A stretch of DNA of 64,000 bases from Brachyspira suanatina (lineage in GTDB: Bacteria > Spirochaetota > Brachyspiria > Brachyspirales > Brachyspiraceae). The stretch spans positions 1,444,995 through 1,508,994 of the forward strand of contig NZ_CVLB01000001.1 of NCBI RefSeq assembly GCF_001049755.1, given 5' to 3'. The notes below the pieces were generated by a model. It saw only the letters and a list, made by a program, of their open reading frames with translations. It made no database searches and was not told the origin of the DNA. A program made the position numbers and the translations under genes. Of this stretch, positions 53,399-63,241 are shown in pieces; the first letter of the stretch is position 1; each line of letters begins with the position of its first letter.

Positions 53399-53566
53399 AT
53401 GCCACGTGTTATAAATAACGATTGTGTAGCTTGCGGATCATGCGTTCCTGAGTGTGCATTCGATGCTATTAGTGAAGGAAATATCTATGTGATTGATCCA
53501 AACAAATGCACTGATTGTGCTGCTTGTGAAGCTGTTTGTCCAAGCAACGCTATAAATCCAGCTTAA
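53399..53566 (+). CDS. 2[4Fe-4S] ferredoxin (55 aa)
   Basis: Short electron carrier of clostridial type. Translation from the ATG at 53399 gives 55 residues with both cluster motifs complete: CVACGSCVPEC (C9, C12, C15, C19) and CTDCAACEAVCP (C37, C40, C43, C47). Strong GGAGG ribosome site. It has its own promoter and terminator, so it is probably expressed strongly as a single gene, serving anaerobic enzymes such as pyruvate:ferredoxin oxidoreductase (inference from the family). Confidence 0.96.
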   Translation: MPRVINNDCVACGSCVPECAFDAISEGNIYVIDPNKCTDCAACEAVCPSNAINPA

Positions 53567-53587
53567 TTGCTGCTGATGGCATAGCAG

Positions 53588-53625
53588 GGGTGGGTTTTAA
53601 TTATATTAAAGCCTACCCTATTTTT
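53588..53625 (+). terminator. Terminator after ferredoxin gene
   Basis: GGGTGGGTTTTAA pairs with TTAAAGCCTACCC (two G-U pairs) over a short loop, followed by ATTTTTA. Lies 22 nt after the ferredoxin stop. Confidence 0.8.
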
Positions 53626-53642
53626 ATATATAAGGAATAATA

Positions 53643-54422
53643 TTGATAAAAAATACTGAAGCATTTATACTATCATATAATGCATATAAAACTTCATCTA
53701 TAATAGCATCTTTTCTTACAAATAATTCTATAATGCAGGCTATATGCCATAAAGCAAAAAATAATTCAAAAGCATTCGGATCCGATTTAGAAAGCATATC
53801 AAAATTAAATATAAACATATACGAAAAAAAAGAAAATCAGCTATCAATATTAAAAGAATCTTCTATTGTTAAAAATTATAAAATATTAGAAAAATCTATA
53901 TACTCTTCTTTATCTGTTTTCTATATCAGAGAAGTATTATTATATTGTGCCAAAGATTCTGATAATAGATATTTTATTCTAATGGAAAAAACATTAGATG
54001 CTTTAGAAAATTTGGAAGAGAATAATAATAATAATATAAAAAAGATGTATATCAATATTTTAATGAGAGCATTTGAAATGAAAACTTTGCATATAGCAGG
54101 GATATCACCTCATTTGGATAAATGTACTATATGCGAAAACAATAATGATTTATTATATTATTCTACACTAGAAGGCGGATTAATATGCCAAAAATGCAGA
54201 AATCTAATCAAAGACCCTATAAATATAAATGAATATGATATAGCGTTTATGAGAATTATAAAACATACATCTCTTATAGAAATAATAAAAAATGAAAATC
54301 TAAAACAAATATATAATAAGTCTATAGATAATGTAAAAGACATCATGAATAAATCAATATTCAATCATATAAACAAAACAATAAAAAGTCAGAAAGTATT
54401 AGAAGAAATTTTACTTACTTAA
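53643..54422 (+). CDS. recO: DNA repair protein RecO
   Basis: Mediator that loads RecA in the RecFOR pathway. 259 aa. N-terminal OB-fold starts MIKNTEAFILSYNAYKTSSI, matching the usual RecO opening, which supports the TTG start at 53643 with AAGGAA upstream. A zinc-finger-like pair of motifs CTIC and CQKC (about residues 161 and 184) is conserved in many RecO proteins. Contains a short Asn run encoded by AAT repeats (about residue 124). Overlaps the convergent HAD gene by 12 nt at the 3' end. Confidence 0.88.
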   Translation: MIKNTEAFILSYNAYKTSSIIASFLTNNSIMQAICHKAKNNSKAFGSDLESISKLNINIYEKKENQLSILKESSIVKNYKILEKSIYSSLSVFYIREVLLYCAKDSDNRYFILMEKTLDALENLEENNNNNIKKMYINILMRAFEMKTLHIAGISPHLDKCTICENNNDLLYYSTLEGGLICQKCRNLIKDPININEYDIAFMRIIKHTSLIEIIKNENLKQIYNKSIDNVKDIMNKSIFNHINKTIKSQKVLEEILLT

Positions 54423-55076
54423 TATATCAAATATTTCTTTTGTATTATTAGCTATATAAGTAGCATTTTTGAACTCTTCATCATTTCCAAAACCATATTT
54501 AACAGCAATAGAATCAATACCTATATTTTTTGCTGCATCTATGTCATCTATTCTATCACCTATCATTATAGTTTTATCTTTAGCGAAATTCTCTTTTTCT
54601 AATGCTTCTTTTAATACATCTAATTTATTTTTAATTTTTCCTCCAAGTATAGGAGCATAAAAATTAGTAAAAAATTTTGTCATAGAAAAATGTTCTATTA
54701 TTCTTAAGGCCGATTCTTTAGGCTTAGCAGTGGCTAGAAAAACTTTATAATTATTTTCAGAAAGGGTTTTAATCAAATCATATATACCATCATAAAGTGT
54801 ACAATTAAATAAACCATCATTACCATTATAATCTTCTCTATAAAATTTTATAAAATCAAAAGATAATTTTTCATCATCTAAGCAATATTTTCTGAAACTA
54901 ACATCAAGAGGAGGACCAATAAATTTTCTTAAAATAGTATAATCTGGAATATATATATTTAAATTGTATACTTCATTTATTTTCTTTATTCCATATAAAA
55001 CAGCATTTGTTATACCAGGTGCTGAATCTGTAATTGTACCATCAAGATCAAATAATACATTAATATATCTCGGCAT
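54411..55076 (-). CDS. HAD-superfamily phosphatase (phosphoglycolate phosphatase-like)
   Basis: 221 aa. HAD motif I NVLFDLDGTITDSAPGITNA, cap domain with YTILRKFIGPPLDVSFRKY, motif II VFLATAKP, motif III Lys in GKIKNKLDVLKEAL, and motif IV MIGDRIDDIDAAKNIGIDSI. The FIGPPL cap segment is typical of the Gph/PpaX-like group. Might act on phosphoglycolate or pyrophosphate; not resolved. The minus-strand neighbour upstream is the NIF3-like gene, 25 nt away, so the two are probably co-transcribed at the end of the flagellar region. Confidence 0.88.
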   Translation of the reverse strand: MPRYINVLFDLDGTITDSAPGITNAVLYGIKKINEVYNLNIYIPDYTILRKFIGPPLDVSFRKYCLDDEKLSFDFIKFYREDYNGNDGLFNCTLYDGIYDLIKTLSENNYKVFLATAKPKESALRIIEHFSMTKFFTNFYAPILGGKIKNKLDVLKEALEKENFAKDKTIMIGDRIDDIDAAKNIGIDSIAVKYGFGNDEEFKNATYIANNTKEIFDILSK

Positions 55077-55101
55077 AATGACTCGCTTTATAATATAGAA
55101 T

Positions 55102-56067
55102 CTATCGCTCTACAAAAATATATCCTGAAGCGGGTATAATTTCAAAATTTTCTTTAGTTTTATTTTTTATGGCTTTGAATAATAAATTGATTCCCAAACT
55201 ATCGCTTGATATATGACCGGCACATACAATATTAATATAATATTTTTTACATTCATCTAAAAGCCTATCTGATATATTCATCATAACAATAGTACTCACT
55301 CCAGCTTTTGATAAAGCCTCAATCATTCCAACATCAAAAGAAGCTCCACCTGTCATATCAACTATAAATTTTCCTACTTTAGATTTACCAGAACCATTGA
55401 ATATTTTAGGAGGATTAAATCTTTTAGCAGATATTTTATATTCATCTATTGTGTATAATAAATCAATAATATCTGATAATGTATATGGATTTTCTTTTTT
55501 AATATTTTCAGTTAAAAAAGATTCAACAAAATTATCAGCAACGGTATGCATACACATATAATTTAATTTAAGCAGTTTAGCAGAATCAACATCTCTATAA
55601 TGATTAGAAGCAAAAACAGAACGGCTTACTTCATTAAGTCTTTTATTTGTTAAACCTTCAGAAATATTTATAGCTACATTATGCAAAGCATTTTTATCAG
55701 CCTGCATAAATATAACATCATAAAAATTAACAAAACCGTATCCATTTGGATGATGTGTTATAACTAAATCTATATTGTAGTTTTTTTCATTCAATCTATC
55801 TACAAGTAATAATTCAGATGTCTGCATATCTATACCACAGATAATTTTCTTTATATCTTTATCTTCTGCAATATTTAAAATCCTAGTATCTGAATAAGGA
55901 TTAAAAAGTGTATCTTTATCAAAATATTCTTTCTTTTTATCATCTAATTTATCATAATATTTTTTTATGTTCCTAAGCTCTTTTTCTACAGTATCTCTTC
56001 CCCTAGGATCAGTATCAATTGCACAATCTATAGCAGTTCTGTAAAAATCATTTATTTTTAAAGCCAT
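55102..56067 (-). CDS. NIF3-like (DUF34) metal-binding protein
   Basis: 321 aa. The NIF3 family metal sites are seen in the first half at DLVITHHPNGYGFVNF and near the end at NIVCAGHISSDSLGINLL (His and Asp ligands). Between them is a longer central insert than in short bacterial NIF3 proteins. The family is widely conserved but its biochemical role is unsettled (a GTP cyclohydrolase-like or metal-chaperone function has been suggested). Located 15 nt downstream of fapA on the same strand, so expressed with flagellar genes. Confidence 0.8.
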   Translation of the reverse strand: MALKINDFYRTAIDCAIDTDPRGRDTVEKELRNIKKYYDKLDDKKKEYFDKDTLFNPYSDTRILNIAEDKDIKKIICGIDMQTSELLLVDRLNEKNYNIDLVITHHPNGYGFVNFYDVIFMQADKNALHNVAINISEGLTNKRLNEVSRSVFASNHYRDVDSAKLLKLNYMCMHTVADNFVESFLTENIKKENPYTLSDIIDLLYTIDEYKISAKRFNPPKIFNGSGKSKVGKFIVDMTGGASFDVGMIEALSKAGVSTIVMMNISDRLLDECKKYYINIVCAGHISSDSLGINLLFKAIKNKTKENFEIIPASGYIFVER

Positions 56068-56082
56068 ATTATATCCTATTTA

Positions 56083-58062
56083 TCATTCATCATTATCAAT
56101 CTTTCTTTCATTTTTAGGTTCGCCTCTATACTTCTCAGTTTGTATCATTCCATCTTGTTCAAAGAATGTTATAGCTTTATAACTTTGTCTTATAGAAAAT
56201 TCTGCACTACCTATAACAAGCTCTACACCTGGGAGCATTTCTTTACCGGCGCTTACTGTAGAATCAACTTTTTCTATTTCCATTTCTTGAATTAATGCTT
56301 CTCTATTTAATACTATTTCTTCTCTTCTAGTATTAGCTTGTTCTAACTGCTCTTTATAACTTTGAAGCTGTTCTTTTTTTTCATCATCAAGTTTTTTAAG
56401 TTTTCCAGCCTGTTCAAGAGATTTTATATTTCTCTCTGTTTCTTCTATAGAAAGATCTAATTCTTCTTTTTCTTTATCCAAATCATCTATTGCACGTCTT
56501 TTTGCTGGGCTTATTCCTGTTTCTATGAATGTTTTAGCTCCTGCCTGAGAACCTAATACTTTACCATTAACTTCTCTTAAAGCTCTTAATCTTCCTCCGC
56601 TTGCTGAAGCTCTCTTACCTATAAGTATTATTCTATTATCAGCATCAATATTAGAGTTAAGTATAGCCTCAGTAACTACAACATTATTTCCAGCTTCAAT
56701 ATTTGAGAACTGTATAAACTTAGCAATAACATCTCCGCCAGCTTTTACATGGCTGTTTTCATTTCCTTGAATACCAAGCTTAACCATAATATCACCTTTA
56801 GCTTCAAGATCACATTTTCCAACAGTTCCATGTACATCGATATTACCTTCAGCTTTAATAGAATAGTTATCACTTACACTTCCTTTAACAACAACACTTC
56901 CTATAAAGTTAATATTTCCTGTTTCAGGTCCTACATCTCCTGACACTTCAAATATCGGTTCTACACTTAATAGTTTACCTTTAAGTACAACCTGTCCACT
57001 TATAGATGCTATTATTGATTCTCCGTCTTCTGACATCTCAACATTATCACCTACTACCTCTTTTATATCGATGTCTTTTCCGCTCTTAGTTTCTATCTTC
57101 ACACCTAATACAGTTCTTCCAACTTCTCCATCTGTAGCAGGAGTTTTTCTAGCCAATTTCTGACCTTGCTCTACATTCTCAACTATAGTCAAATCTTTAT
57201 AATCTATACTTTGATCTTCACCTATAAATTTAGGTATAACTTTTTTATTAACATTTACTAAATATTCTATTTTAGCATTCTGTCCGTTTACAGGCTGACG
57301 TCCTTCTGCTGCTAGTATAGGAATATTAAAAGTACCTTCTTCTAAGCATTTTGTAACATTCTCTTCCTGAAAGCCAAACGTTACACCACTATTCTCGAGA
57401 AGCTCTTTAACATCTTGTAAATCCATTTCTCTTCCACCTTTATTAGGATTAGTAACCGTAACATAAGCACGCATTTTATCTTCTGTTATTGTATAACTAA
57501 TTTTAGCATTATTTGCAGATTTACTTATATCCCATTCAGCAATTTTTTCATATTGACCTGTCTGTTCCTGAAGCATTTTTCTAGCTAAATGAGAATCATA
57601 TTCTTTTATACCTGCATCTATTAATTTTTCTTCTAATACAGTTATGTCTTCTATTCTTTTACCATCTCCAACAGGGGGATTAACTTTCAAAAATACTCCG
57701 TCTCTCTTTACTCTTACAATTATTTCTGTATCTTTATTAATTACAACTTTTTGTTGAACATTTCCTTCTGAATATATATCTTCATAAGTATTAGTACTAG
57801 CAACAGCTATATTAGACTTGTCATAAGTAATATGAGTATATCTCACCAAAAAAGGCTTAGCTCCTATATTAAAAAATCCCTTATTTCCGTCCTCAAGAAC
57901 TTTATAACTTAATTCATAAATAGGACACTGGAATATAGCAGCTGCTTCCTGCATCCCCCTCTCCAAAGAAGCAACTGATAATTCCACTGAACGAGTATTT
58001 TTATTATTATAAATCTTTTTATAAAAATCACTTTGCAATATTTTTTTCTTTAATTCATTCAT
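56083..58062 (-). CDS. FapA/DUF342-family polymerisation-like protein
   Basis: 659 aa DUF342 protein. A N-terminal part with VASLERGMQEAAAIFQCP, which looks like the FlhF/Jag-type N domain, leads into the DUF342 region, with the right-handed beta-helix core GNINFIGSVVVKGSVSDNYS, IKAEGNIDVHGTVGKCDLEA and KLGIQGNENSHVKAGGDVIA. A coiled coil (about 530-600) follows. Related proteins are placed next to whiG/flhF in many spirochaetes and affect flagellar assembly; precise role unknown. 15 nt downstream of the sigma factor gene. Confidence 0.85.
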   Translation of the reverse strand: MNELKKKILQSDFYKKIYNNKNTRSVELSVASLERGMQEAAAIFQCPIYELSYKVLEDGNKGFFNIGAKPFLVRYTHITYDKSNIAVASTNTYEDIYSEGNVQQKVVINKDTEIIVRVKRDGVFLKVNPPVGDGKRIEDITVLEEKLIDAGIKEYDSHLARKMLQEQTGQYEKIAEWDISKSANNAKISYTITEDKMRAYVTVTNPNKGGREMDLQDVKELLENSGVTFGFQEENVTKCLEEGTFNIPILAAEGRQPVNGQNAKIEYLVNVNKKVIPKFIGEDQSIDYKDLTIVENVEQGQKLARKTPATDGEVGRTVLGVKIETKSGKDIDIKEVVGDNVEMSEDGESIIASISGQVVLKGKLLSVEPIFEVSGDVGPETGNINFIGSVVVKGSVSDNYSIKAEGNIDVHGTVGKCDLEAKGDIMVKLGIQGNENSHVKAGGDVIAKFIQFSNIEAGNNVVVTEAILNSNIDADNRIILIGKRASASGGRLRALREVNGKVLGSQAGAKTFIETGISPAKRRAIDDLDKEKEELDLSIEETERNIKSLEQAGKLKKLDDEKKEQLQSYKEQLEQANTRREEIVLNREALIQEMEIEKVDSTVSAGKEMLPGVELVIGSAEFSIRQSYKAITFFEQDGMIQTEKYRGEPKNERKIDNDE

Positions 58063-58077
58063 AAAAAATCACCTATT

Positions 58078-58896
58078 TTATAATAATTGTTTTTTTATCT
58101 CAGAAAGACTATATCTTAACTGCTGTATTGCTTTTGTATGAAGCTGAGATATTCTGCTTTCTGACACGTCTAATACCTTACCTATCTCTTTTAAAGTAAG
58201 GTCATCATAATAATATAATATAAGAACTTGCTGCTCTTTTTCAGGAAGTTTTTTCAAAGCAGCTATTATTTTATTTTTAACATCTTCCCTCTCTGCTAAA
58301 TATTCAGGATTGGTTTTATCATTTGATTTCAATGTATCTATTACAGATATTTCATCAGAATCATCACCTACATACCAAACATCGCTTAATGAAGTAGGAG
58401 AAGCCTCTATATATCTTTTCATAGTTTCATTATATTTACTTATTGGTATTCCAAGCATATCCGCTATTTCCTGAGGCTTTATATTTCTGCTTAATCTAGC
58501 TTCTAATATTTCTCTTGCCTTTTCTATCTCTTTTACATCTTTACGAATAGATCTAGGAAGATAATCCAATTTTCTAAGCTCATCATATATTGCACCTCTG
58601 ATTCTAGTAACAGCATAAGTTTTAAACTTAATATCTCTATTGGGATTATATTTATCAATAGCATCCATAAGTCCAAAAGAGCCGAATCCTACTAAATCTT
58701 GAAATTCAATATGTTTATGAGATCCCATATTAACGGATATCTTGCTTGCCACATACTTTACTAAAGGAGAATATTTAATAATTAGAGCTTCTCTTATATA
58801 AGGCGAAAGAGTCTTTTTAAACTCAAGCCAATATTCCTGCTCATTCTCATTAGTAATATTTGGTATTTTATCTTTGTCTTTTTTATTCATCTTCAT
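58078..58896 (-). CDS. whiG: Flagellar sigma factor (FliA/WhiG, sigma-28)
   Basis: 272-aa RNA polymerase sigma factor for late flagellar genes. Region 2 is clear (YSPLVKYVASKISVNMGSH, FQDLVGFGSFGLMDAIDKYN, FKTYAVTRIRGAIYDELRKL), followed by region 3 (LDYLPRSIRKDVKEIEKARE) and region 4 with its helix-turn-helix (LTLKEIGKVLDVSESRISQL). I take the ATG at 58896 rather than a GTG three codons earlier: the truncated copy at 58961 keeps this ATG and the bases before it but not the GTG. Belongs to the flhA-flhF-flhG-whiG-fapA block. Confidence 0.93.
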   Translation of the reverse strand: MKMNKKDKDKIPNITNENEQEYWLEFKKTLSPYIREALIIKYSPLVKYVASKISVNMGSHKHIEFQDLVGFGSFGLMDAIDKYNPNRDIKFKTYAVTRIRGAIYDELRKLDYLPRSIRKDVKEIEKAREILEARLSRNIKPQEIADMLGIPISKYNETMKRYIEASPTSLSDVWYVGDDSDEISVIDTLKSNDKTNPEYLAEREDVKNKIIAALKKLPEKEQQVLILYYYDDLTLKEIGKVLDVSESRISQLHTKAIQQLRYSLSEIKKQLL

Positions 58897-58960
58897 AATG
58901 TTCACTCTAACTATTAAATTTTTATTTTTATTATATATTTTTACTTATTACATTATATTT

Positions 58961-59284
58961 TTAATCTAATCTTCTAAGCTCTTGTCTTATTATATCTTTG
59001 ATTCTAGCAATAGCATAAGTTTTAAAGTTAATATCTATATTAGGATTATATTTATCAATAGCATCCATAAATGCGAAAGAAACAAATCCAACCAAATCTT
59101 GAAATTCAATATGTTTATAAAATTCCATATTAACATATATCTTACTTGCCACATATTTTACTAAAGGAGAATATTTAATAATTAGAGCTGTTCTTATACA
59201 AGGCGAAAGAGTCTTTTTAAACTCAAGCCAATATTCCTGCTCATTCTCACTAGTAATATTTGGTATTTTATCTTTATCTTTCAT
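58961..59284 (-). pseudogene. Truncated duplicate of the flagellar sigma factor (region 2 only)
   Basis: 107-residue frame, nearly the same as the first part of the neighbouring WhiG, ending at QELRRLD with a stop where WhiG continues DYLPRS. Regions 3 and 4 are missing, so it cannot recognise promoters fully. The copy includes the 5' leader (TTAGAG and following bases), showing a tandem duplication. Differences are mostly amino-acid changing and hit conserved sites (GFGSFGLMD became GFVSFAFMD), which points to decay. A dominant-negative or decoy role is possible but less likely. Confidence 0.8.
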
Positions 59285-59339
59285 AATATTAACTCTAAAT
59301 ATTAATTTTTTATTTTTTAAATATATTACTTAATATATT

Positions 59340-59999
<660 letters not shown>

Positions 60000-60021
60000 A
60001 AATTACCTCTGCAAACATTTA

Positions 60022-60885
60022 TCATTTCTTACTAACAAAAGATAATAAAGATTCCATAAATCCTCCGAAACCCTTTACCTCTCTGCCATCATCATACTCC
60101 ATATCAATTATTCTTTTAGCTATATTATATATTGACATAGAAGCCTGACATTTATTATCATATTGATAGAATGGAAGCTGCTGAGACACCGCATAAGGAA
60201 TTGTTTTATCTTCCATAACATGTCCCAAATATTTAACATCCATATCCAAATACTTTTTACTTGTCATAATAATTTTATCACTTACTTCTTTACCTTCAGA
60301 AGCCTTAATAACTCTATTAACTAATATTTTTATATCAGCATTAGCATTTTCAGGAGCTATTGATTTTATTACACCATAAGCATCTAATATAGCTGTAAGT
60401 TCAGGAGTTGTAACTACTATACTTTCATCAGAAGAAAGCAAGAAATACAAAACATTATCTGAAATTCCAGCACCTGTATCAACTATTATTATATCAGCAT
60501 CATTCAAAGAATCCATGCTATTAACTAATTTAGTCAAAGCTCTTCCAGATAAATTAGCCAAAGAAGAAAATCCGGAAGCTCCTGCTATATATCTTATTCC
60601 ATAATCTGTTTCAATTATAATTTCATGTATCTTTTTTACACCTTTAATAACATGATACAAATTATATTCAGGCATATTTCCAAGTATAACATTAACATTA
60701 CCAAGTCCAAGATCTGCATCAACTAAAATCACATTCTGTCCAAGCTGCTGCAATGCTATGGATAAATTAATTGCTATATTAGTTTTACCTACCCCGCCCT
60801 TACCGCTAGCTATACTTATTATACGCTGAGGACGTTTATCTTTCATACTCATCATTTTTCTTAATTCATCAGCTTGATCTTTCAT
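60022..60885 (-). CDS. flhG: MinD-like flagellar number regulator FlhG
   Basis: 287-aa ParA/MinD-type ATPase that controls flagellar number and placement with FlhF. Deviant Walker A ASGKGGVGKTNIAINLSIAL near residues 26-45, ILVDADLGLGNVNVILG (Walker A' region), and DIIIVDTGAGISDNVLYFL (Walker B). The C-terminal membrane-targeting part is short. Position directly after flhF fixes the identification versus MinD. In spirochaetes this pair sets the polar periplasmic flagella. Confidence 0.93.
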   Translation of the reverse strand: MKDQADELRKMMSMKDKRPQRIISIASGKGGVGKTNIAINLSIALQQLGQNVILVDADLGLGNVNVILGNMPEYNLYHVIKGVKKIHEIIIETDYGIRYIAGASGFSSLANLSGRALTKLVNSMDSLNDADIIIVDTGAGISDNVLYFLLSSDESIVVTTPELTAILDAYGVIKSIAPENANADIKILVNRVIKASEGKEVSDKIIMTSKKYLDMDVKYLGHVMEDKTIPYAVSQQLPFYQYDNKCQASMSIYNIAKRIIDMEYDDGREVKGFGGFMESLLSFVSKK

Positions 60886-60935
60886 AATATTTTATAAATT
60901 TCCTAAATTATTTTTTATTTTTTGTAAAACTTTAT

Positions 60936-62969
60936 TTAATGTCCAAATAACCCTTCCATTATTTTATAACCATATTTCTTGGCAGTAGATATATCCTTAG
61001 GAACACCCTGTCCATGAGTTATATAAGTAATAGGAAGTTTTTTCTTTGTAATTGCACAAATTGAAGAAGCCAAATAGTCTGTTTCATCAACTTTTGTAAG
61101 TATCACACCTTTATAATTTGTAGGCTTAAATCCATTTAATATTTTCAAAGCATCTTTATATTTTGCAGTAGCACTCATAACAAGCTGAATATCCATATCA
61201 AATCTTCCAACTGTTGTGAAATATTTTGACATAGCGACTATATCTTCAGCACCTTTAGGAGAACGGCCCATAGTATCTATGAATAATAATGAAGAATTAT
61301 CCATCTTTCTAATCTCAGCTCTCAAAGCTTCAGGAGTGCTGGCACTATTAAATGGTACTTTCATTATACTGGCATATCTTTGAAGCTGATCTACTGCTGC
61401 TATTCTGTAATTATCTATAGTTACAAAAGAAACTTTTTTACCAGACTTCATATACTGAGCGGCTATTTTAGGTATTGTAGTTGTTTTTCCTACACCAGTA
61501 GGTCCTACAAACACTATTATTTTTTTCTTTGTTCCTACCTCTATACCATTAGAAAGTATTAACCTTTCAGCAAAATATTTTTCTACTTCTTCTCTTATAA
61601 CATCTTTAGATTGGAAGAATCTAGCATTGCTTGAAGTAAGTAAATATTCTCTTAACTCAAGTAATATTTCTTCAGGAAATTCTCTGTCTCTTAAATAATT
61701 GAAACTCTCTTCCATTCCATCAGCAACATTAGCATCAGAAGTATTTTCAATATCATCATTTGAATCTTCATAATCTATATCTTTACTTTCATCTTCAAAG
61801 TAATCTCTAATGTTATTTTTTCTTTCTCTTACACTATTTTCTTCTCTATTGTATTTATGTGCTCTATTATCTAAATACTCTCCGTATTCTCTTCTTGATT
61901 CTTTTATTTCTTCTATAGCATTTTTTATTTCATCTTCAGAATCAGACACATAAGAAGCCTTATTTTGATATTTTGAATCTTCATTTATATTAGAATTACT
62001 GGAGTTATTTTTATTTAAATTTATATTAGGAATATTAGTCTCTAAATATTCTTTTATAATATCTCTTATCTGTTCCTGAACTAATTTTTTTACATTATCA
62101 TCTACAGAATTATTAGAATTATTTTGATTATTATTATTTGAAGAGTTAGTATGATTATACATAACATTATTATTGAAGTTATTCATACCACTATTCATAA
62201 AGCTATTATTATTGTTATTATTATTAGGAACACTATTATTAAGAATATTATTATTGGCAAAATTACTGTAATTGTTGATAGGAGAAAAACTGTTATTATT
62301 AGAATAATCTGAAAGCATAGGATTTCTCATATTAGCAAATGTTGAGCCTTGAAAATTAGAATATTGATTATTACTAAAATTAGGCAATGGAATAAAATTA
62401 TCAACACTTTTTTCTCTGGTATTATTATCTTCTGTTTTTTCTTCAATAACATTAACCTTTGAATTATTATTATTATTATTATTATTGCTACTGTCATTAA
62501 GCAATTCTTCAGGAATATCTTCATTTTCACTGTTATAAGAATTTTCTTGAACATTAGAACGAGATGCATTATTAGTATTATTAGAAAAACTATTATTTCT
62601 ATTTGCACTCTTTTCTTTTAAAGCTTTAGTAATAGAAACTATTCTATCAGCCATTTCACTTGCATCTATAGTTTCAGATGAATGTTTTTTCATTTCTATT
62701 CTATCGCTTAAAAGTTTAGTTCTATGCATATCATCATCTTCTTCTGAATAAGAATCTCTATCTTCATTCATAGAATTATTCTTTCTATCATAAATAGAAT
62801 TATTAAGCATGATTCTAAGTTCATGTTCAGTTTTCATTCCAAGTCCTAGAAAACCGCCCACTTTTACATCTTTACTAGTTAAAATAACAAAGTTACCACC
62901 GTATTCAACTCTGGCTTTAGCGAAAGCGTCTGTCTTATCCTTCCCTCTAATAGTGCGTATATCTACCAT
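60936..62969 (-). CDS. flhF: Flagellar SRP-type GTPase FlhF, with long Asn-rich linker
   Basis: 677 aa, much longer than the usual 360-450. N-terminal B domain VDIRTIRGKDKTDAFAKARV ... FVILTSKDVKVGGFLGLG; a long Asn/Ser-rich, disordered linker from about residue 60 to 400; then the NG domain with GTP loop FVGPTGVGKTTTIPKIAAQY, VTIDNYRIAAVDQLQRYASI, DTMGRSPKG and LTKVDETDYLASSI. FlhF targets flagellar assembly to the poles. GAGGAG ribosome site. The linker holds AAT microsatellites, so its length probably differs between strains. Confidence 0.94.
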   Translation of the reverse strand: MVDIRTIRGKDKTDAFAKARVEYGGNFVILTSKDVKVGGFLGLGMKTEHELRIMLNNSIYDRKNNSMNEDRDSYSEEDDDMHRTKLLSDRIEMKKHSSETIDASEMADRIVSITKALKEKSANRNNSFSNNTNNASRSNVQENSYNSENEDIPEELLNDSSNNNNNNNNSKVNVIEEKTEDNNTREKSVDNFIPLPNFSNNQYSNFQGSTFANMRNPMLSDYSNNNSFSPINNYSNFANNNILNNSVPNNNNNNNSFMNSGMNNFNNNVMYNHTNSSNNNNQNNSNNSVDDNVKKLVQEQIRDIIKEYLETNIPNINLNKNNSSNSNINEDSKYQNKASYVSDSEDEIKNAIEEIKESRREYGEYLDNRAHKYNREENSVRERKNNIRDYFEDESKDIDYEDSNDDIENTSDANVADGMEESFNYLRDREFPEEILLELREYLLTSSNARFFQSKDVIREEVEKYFAERLILSNGIEVGTKKKIIVFVGPTGVGKTTTIPKIAAQYMKSGKKVSFVTIDNYRIAAVDQLQRYASIMKVPFNSASTPEALRAEIRKMDNSSLLFIDTMGRSPKGAEDIVAMSKYFTTVGRFDMDIQLVMSATAKYKDALKILNGFKPTNYKGVILTKVDETDYLASSICAITKKKLPITYITHGQGVPKDISTAKKYGYKIMEGLFGH
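62464..62486. repeat. ATT microsatellite in the flhF linker
   Basis: Uninterrupted ATT/TAT register of about 23 nt encoding an Asn run in the linker of FlhF. Confidence 0.85.
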
Positions 62970-63002
62970 TTTATAACTCCTCTCTTCTTCTTTAAATCAC
63001 TA

Positions 63003-63176
63003 TTAATATTGTTCTAATATACCGATAGAAACTTCAAACTCTTTTTTAATCATTCCAAATATGTTTTTTCTTTTGCTCTCTCTCACACTAATAATAAAAT
63101 AGCTTTCACCATACTTATCTCTAGCCTGTTTTTCAATTTCTTCTCTGTTTTTTCCAAAAATTTTTATTGTTTTCAT
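63003..63176 (-). CDS. 57-residue protein similar to the FlhF N-terminal domain
   Basis: Short frame between flhA and flhF: starts MKTIKIFGKNREEIEKQARD, continues with YGESYFIISVRESKRKNIFG and ends FEVSIGILEQY. It lines up along its whole length with residues 1-52 of FlhF (IRGKDKTDAFAKARVEYG, FVILTSKD, GGFLGLGMKTEHELRI) and with the general Jag-N/FlhF-B pattern. Its ATG at 63176 has AGTTACAAG upstream (weak site). The short gaps to flhA and flhF and shared strand argue that it is a real gene of the operon. Function unknown; it may bind an FlhF partner. Confidence 0.75.
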   Translation of the reverse strand: MKTIKIFGKNREEIEKQARDKYGESYFIISVRESKRKNIFGMIKKEFEVSIGILEQY

Positions 63177-63241
63177 CTTGTAACTCCAAGTAATATATTA
63201 TTATTTATATCTTAATTGCCCAATAAGGCATTCATCATTCA

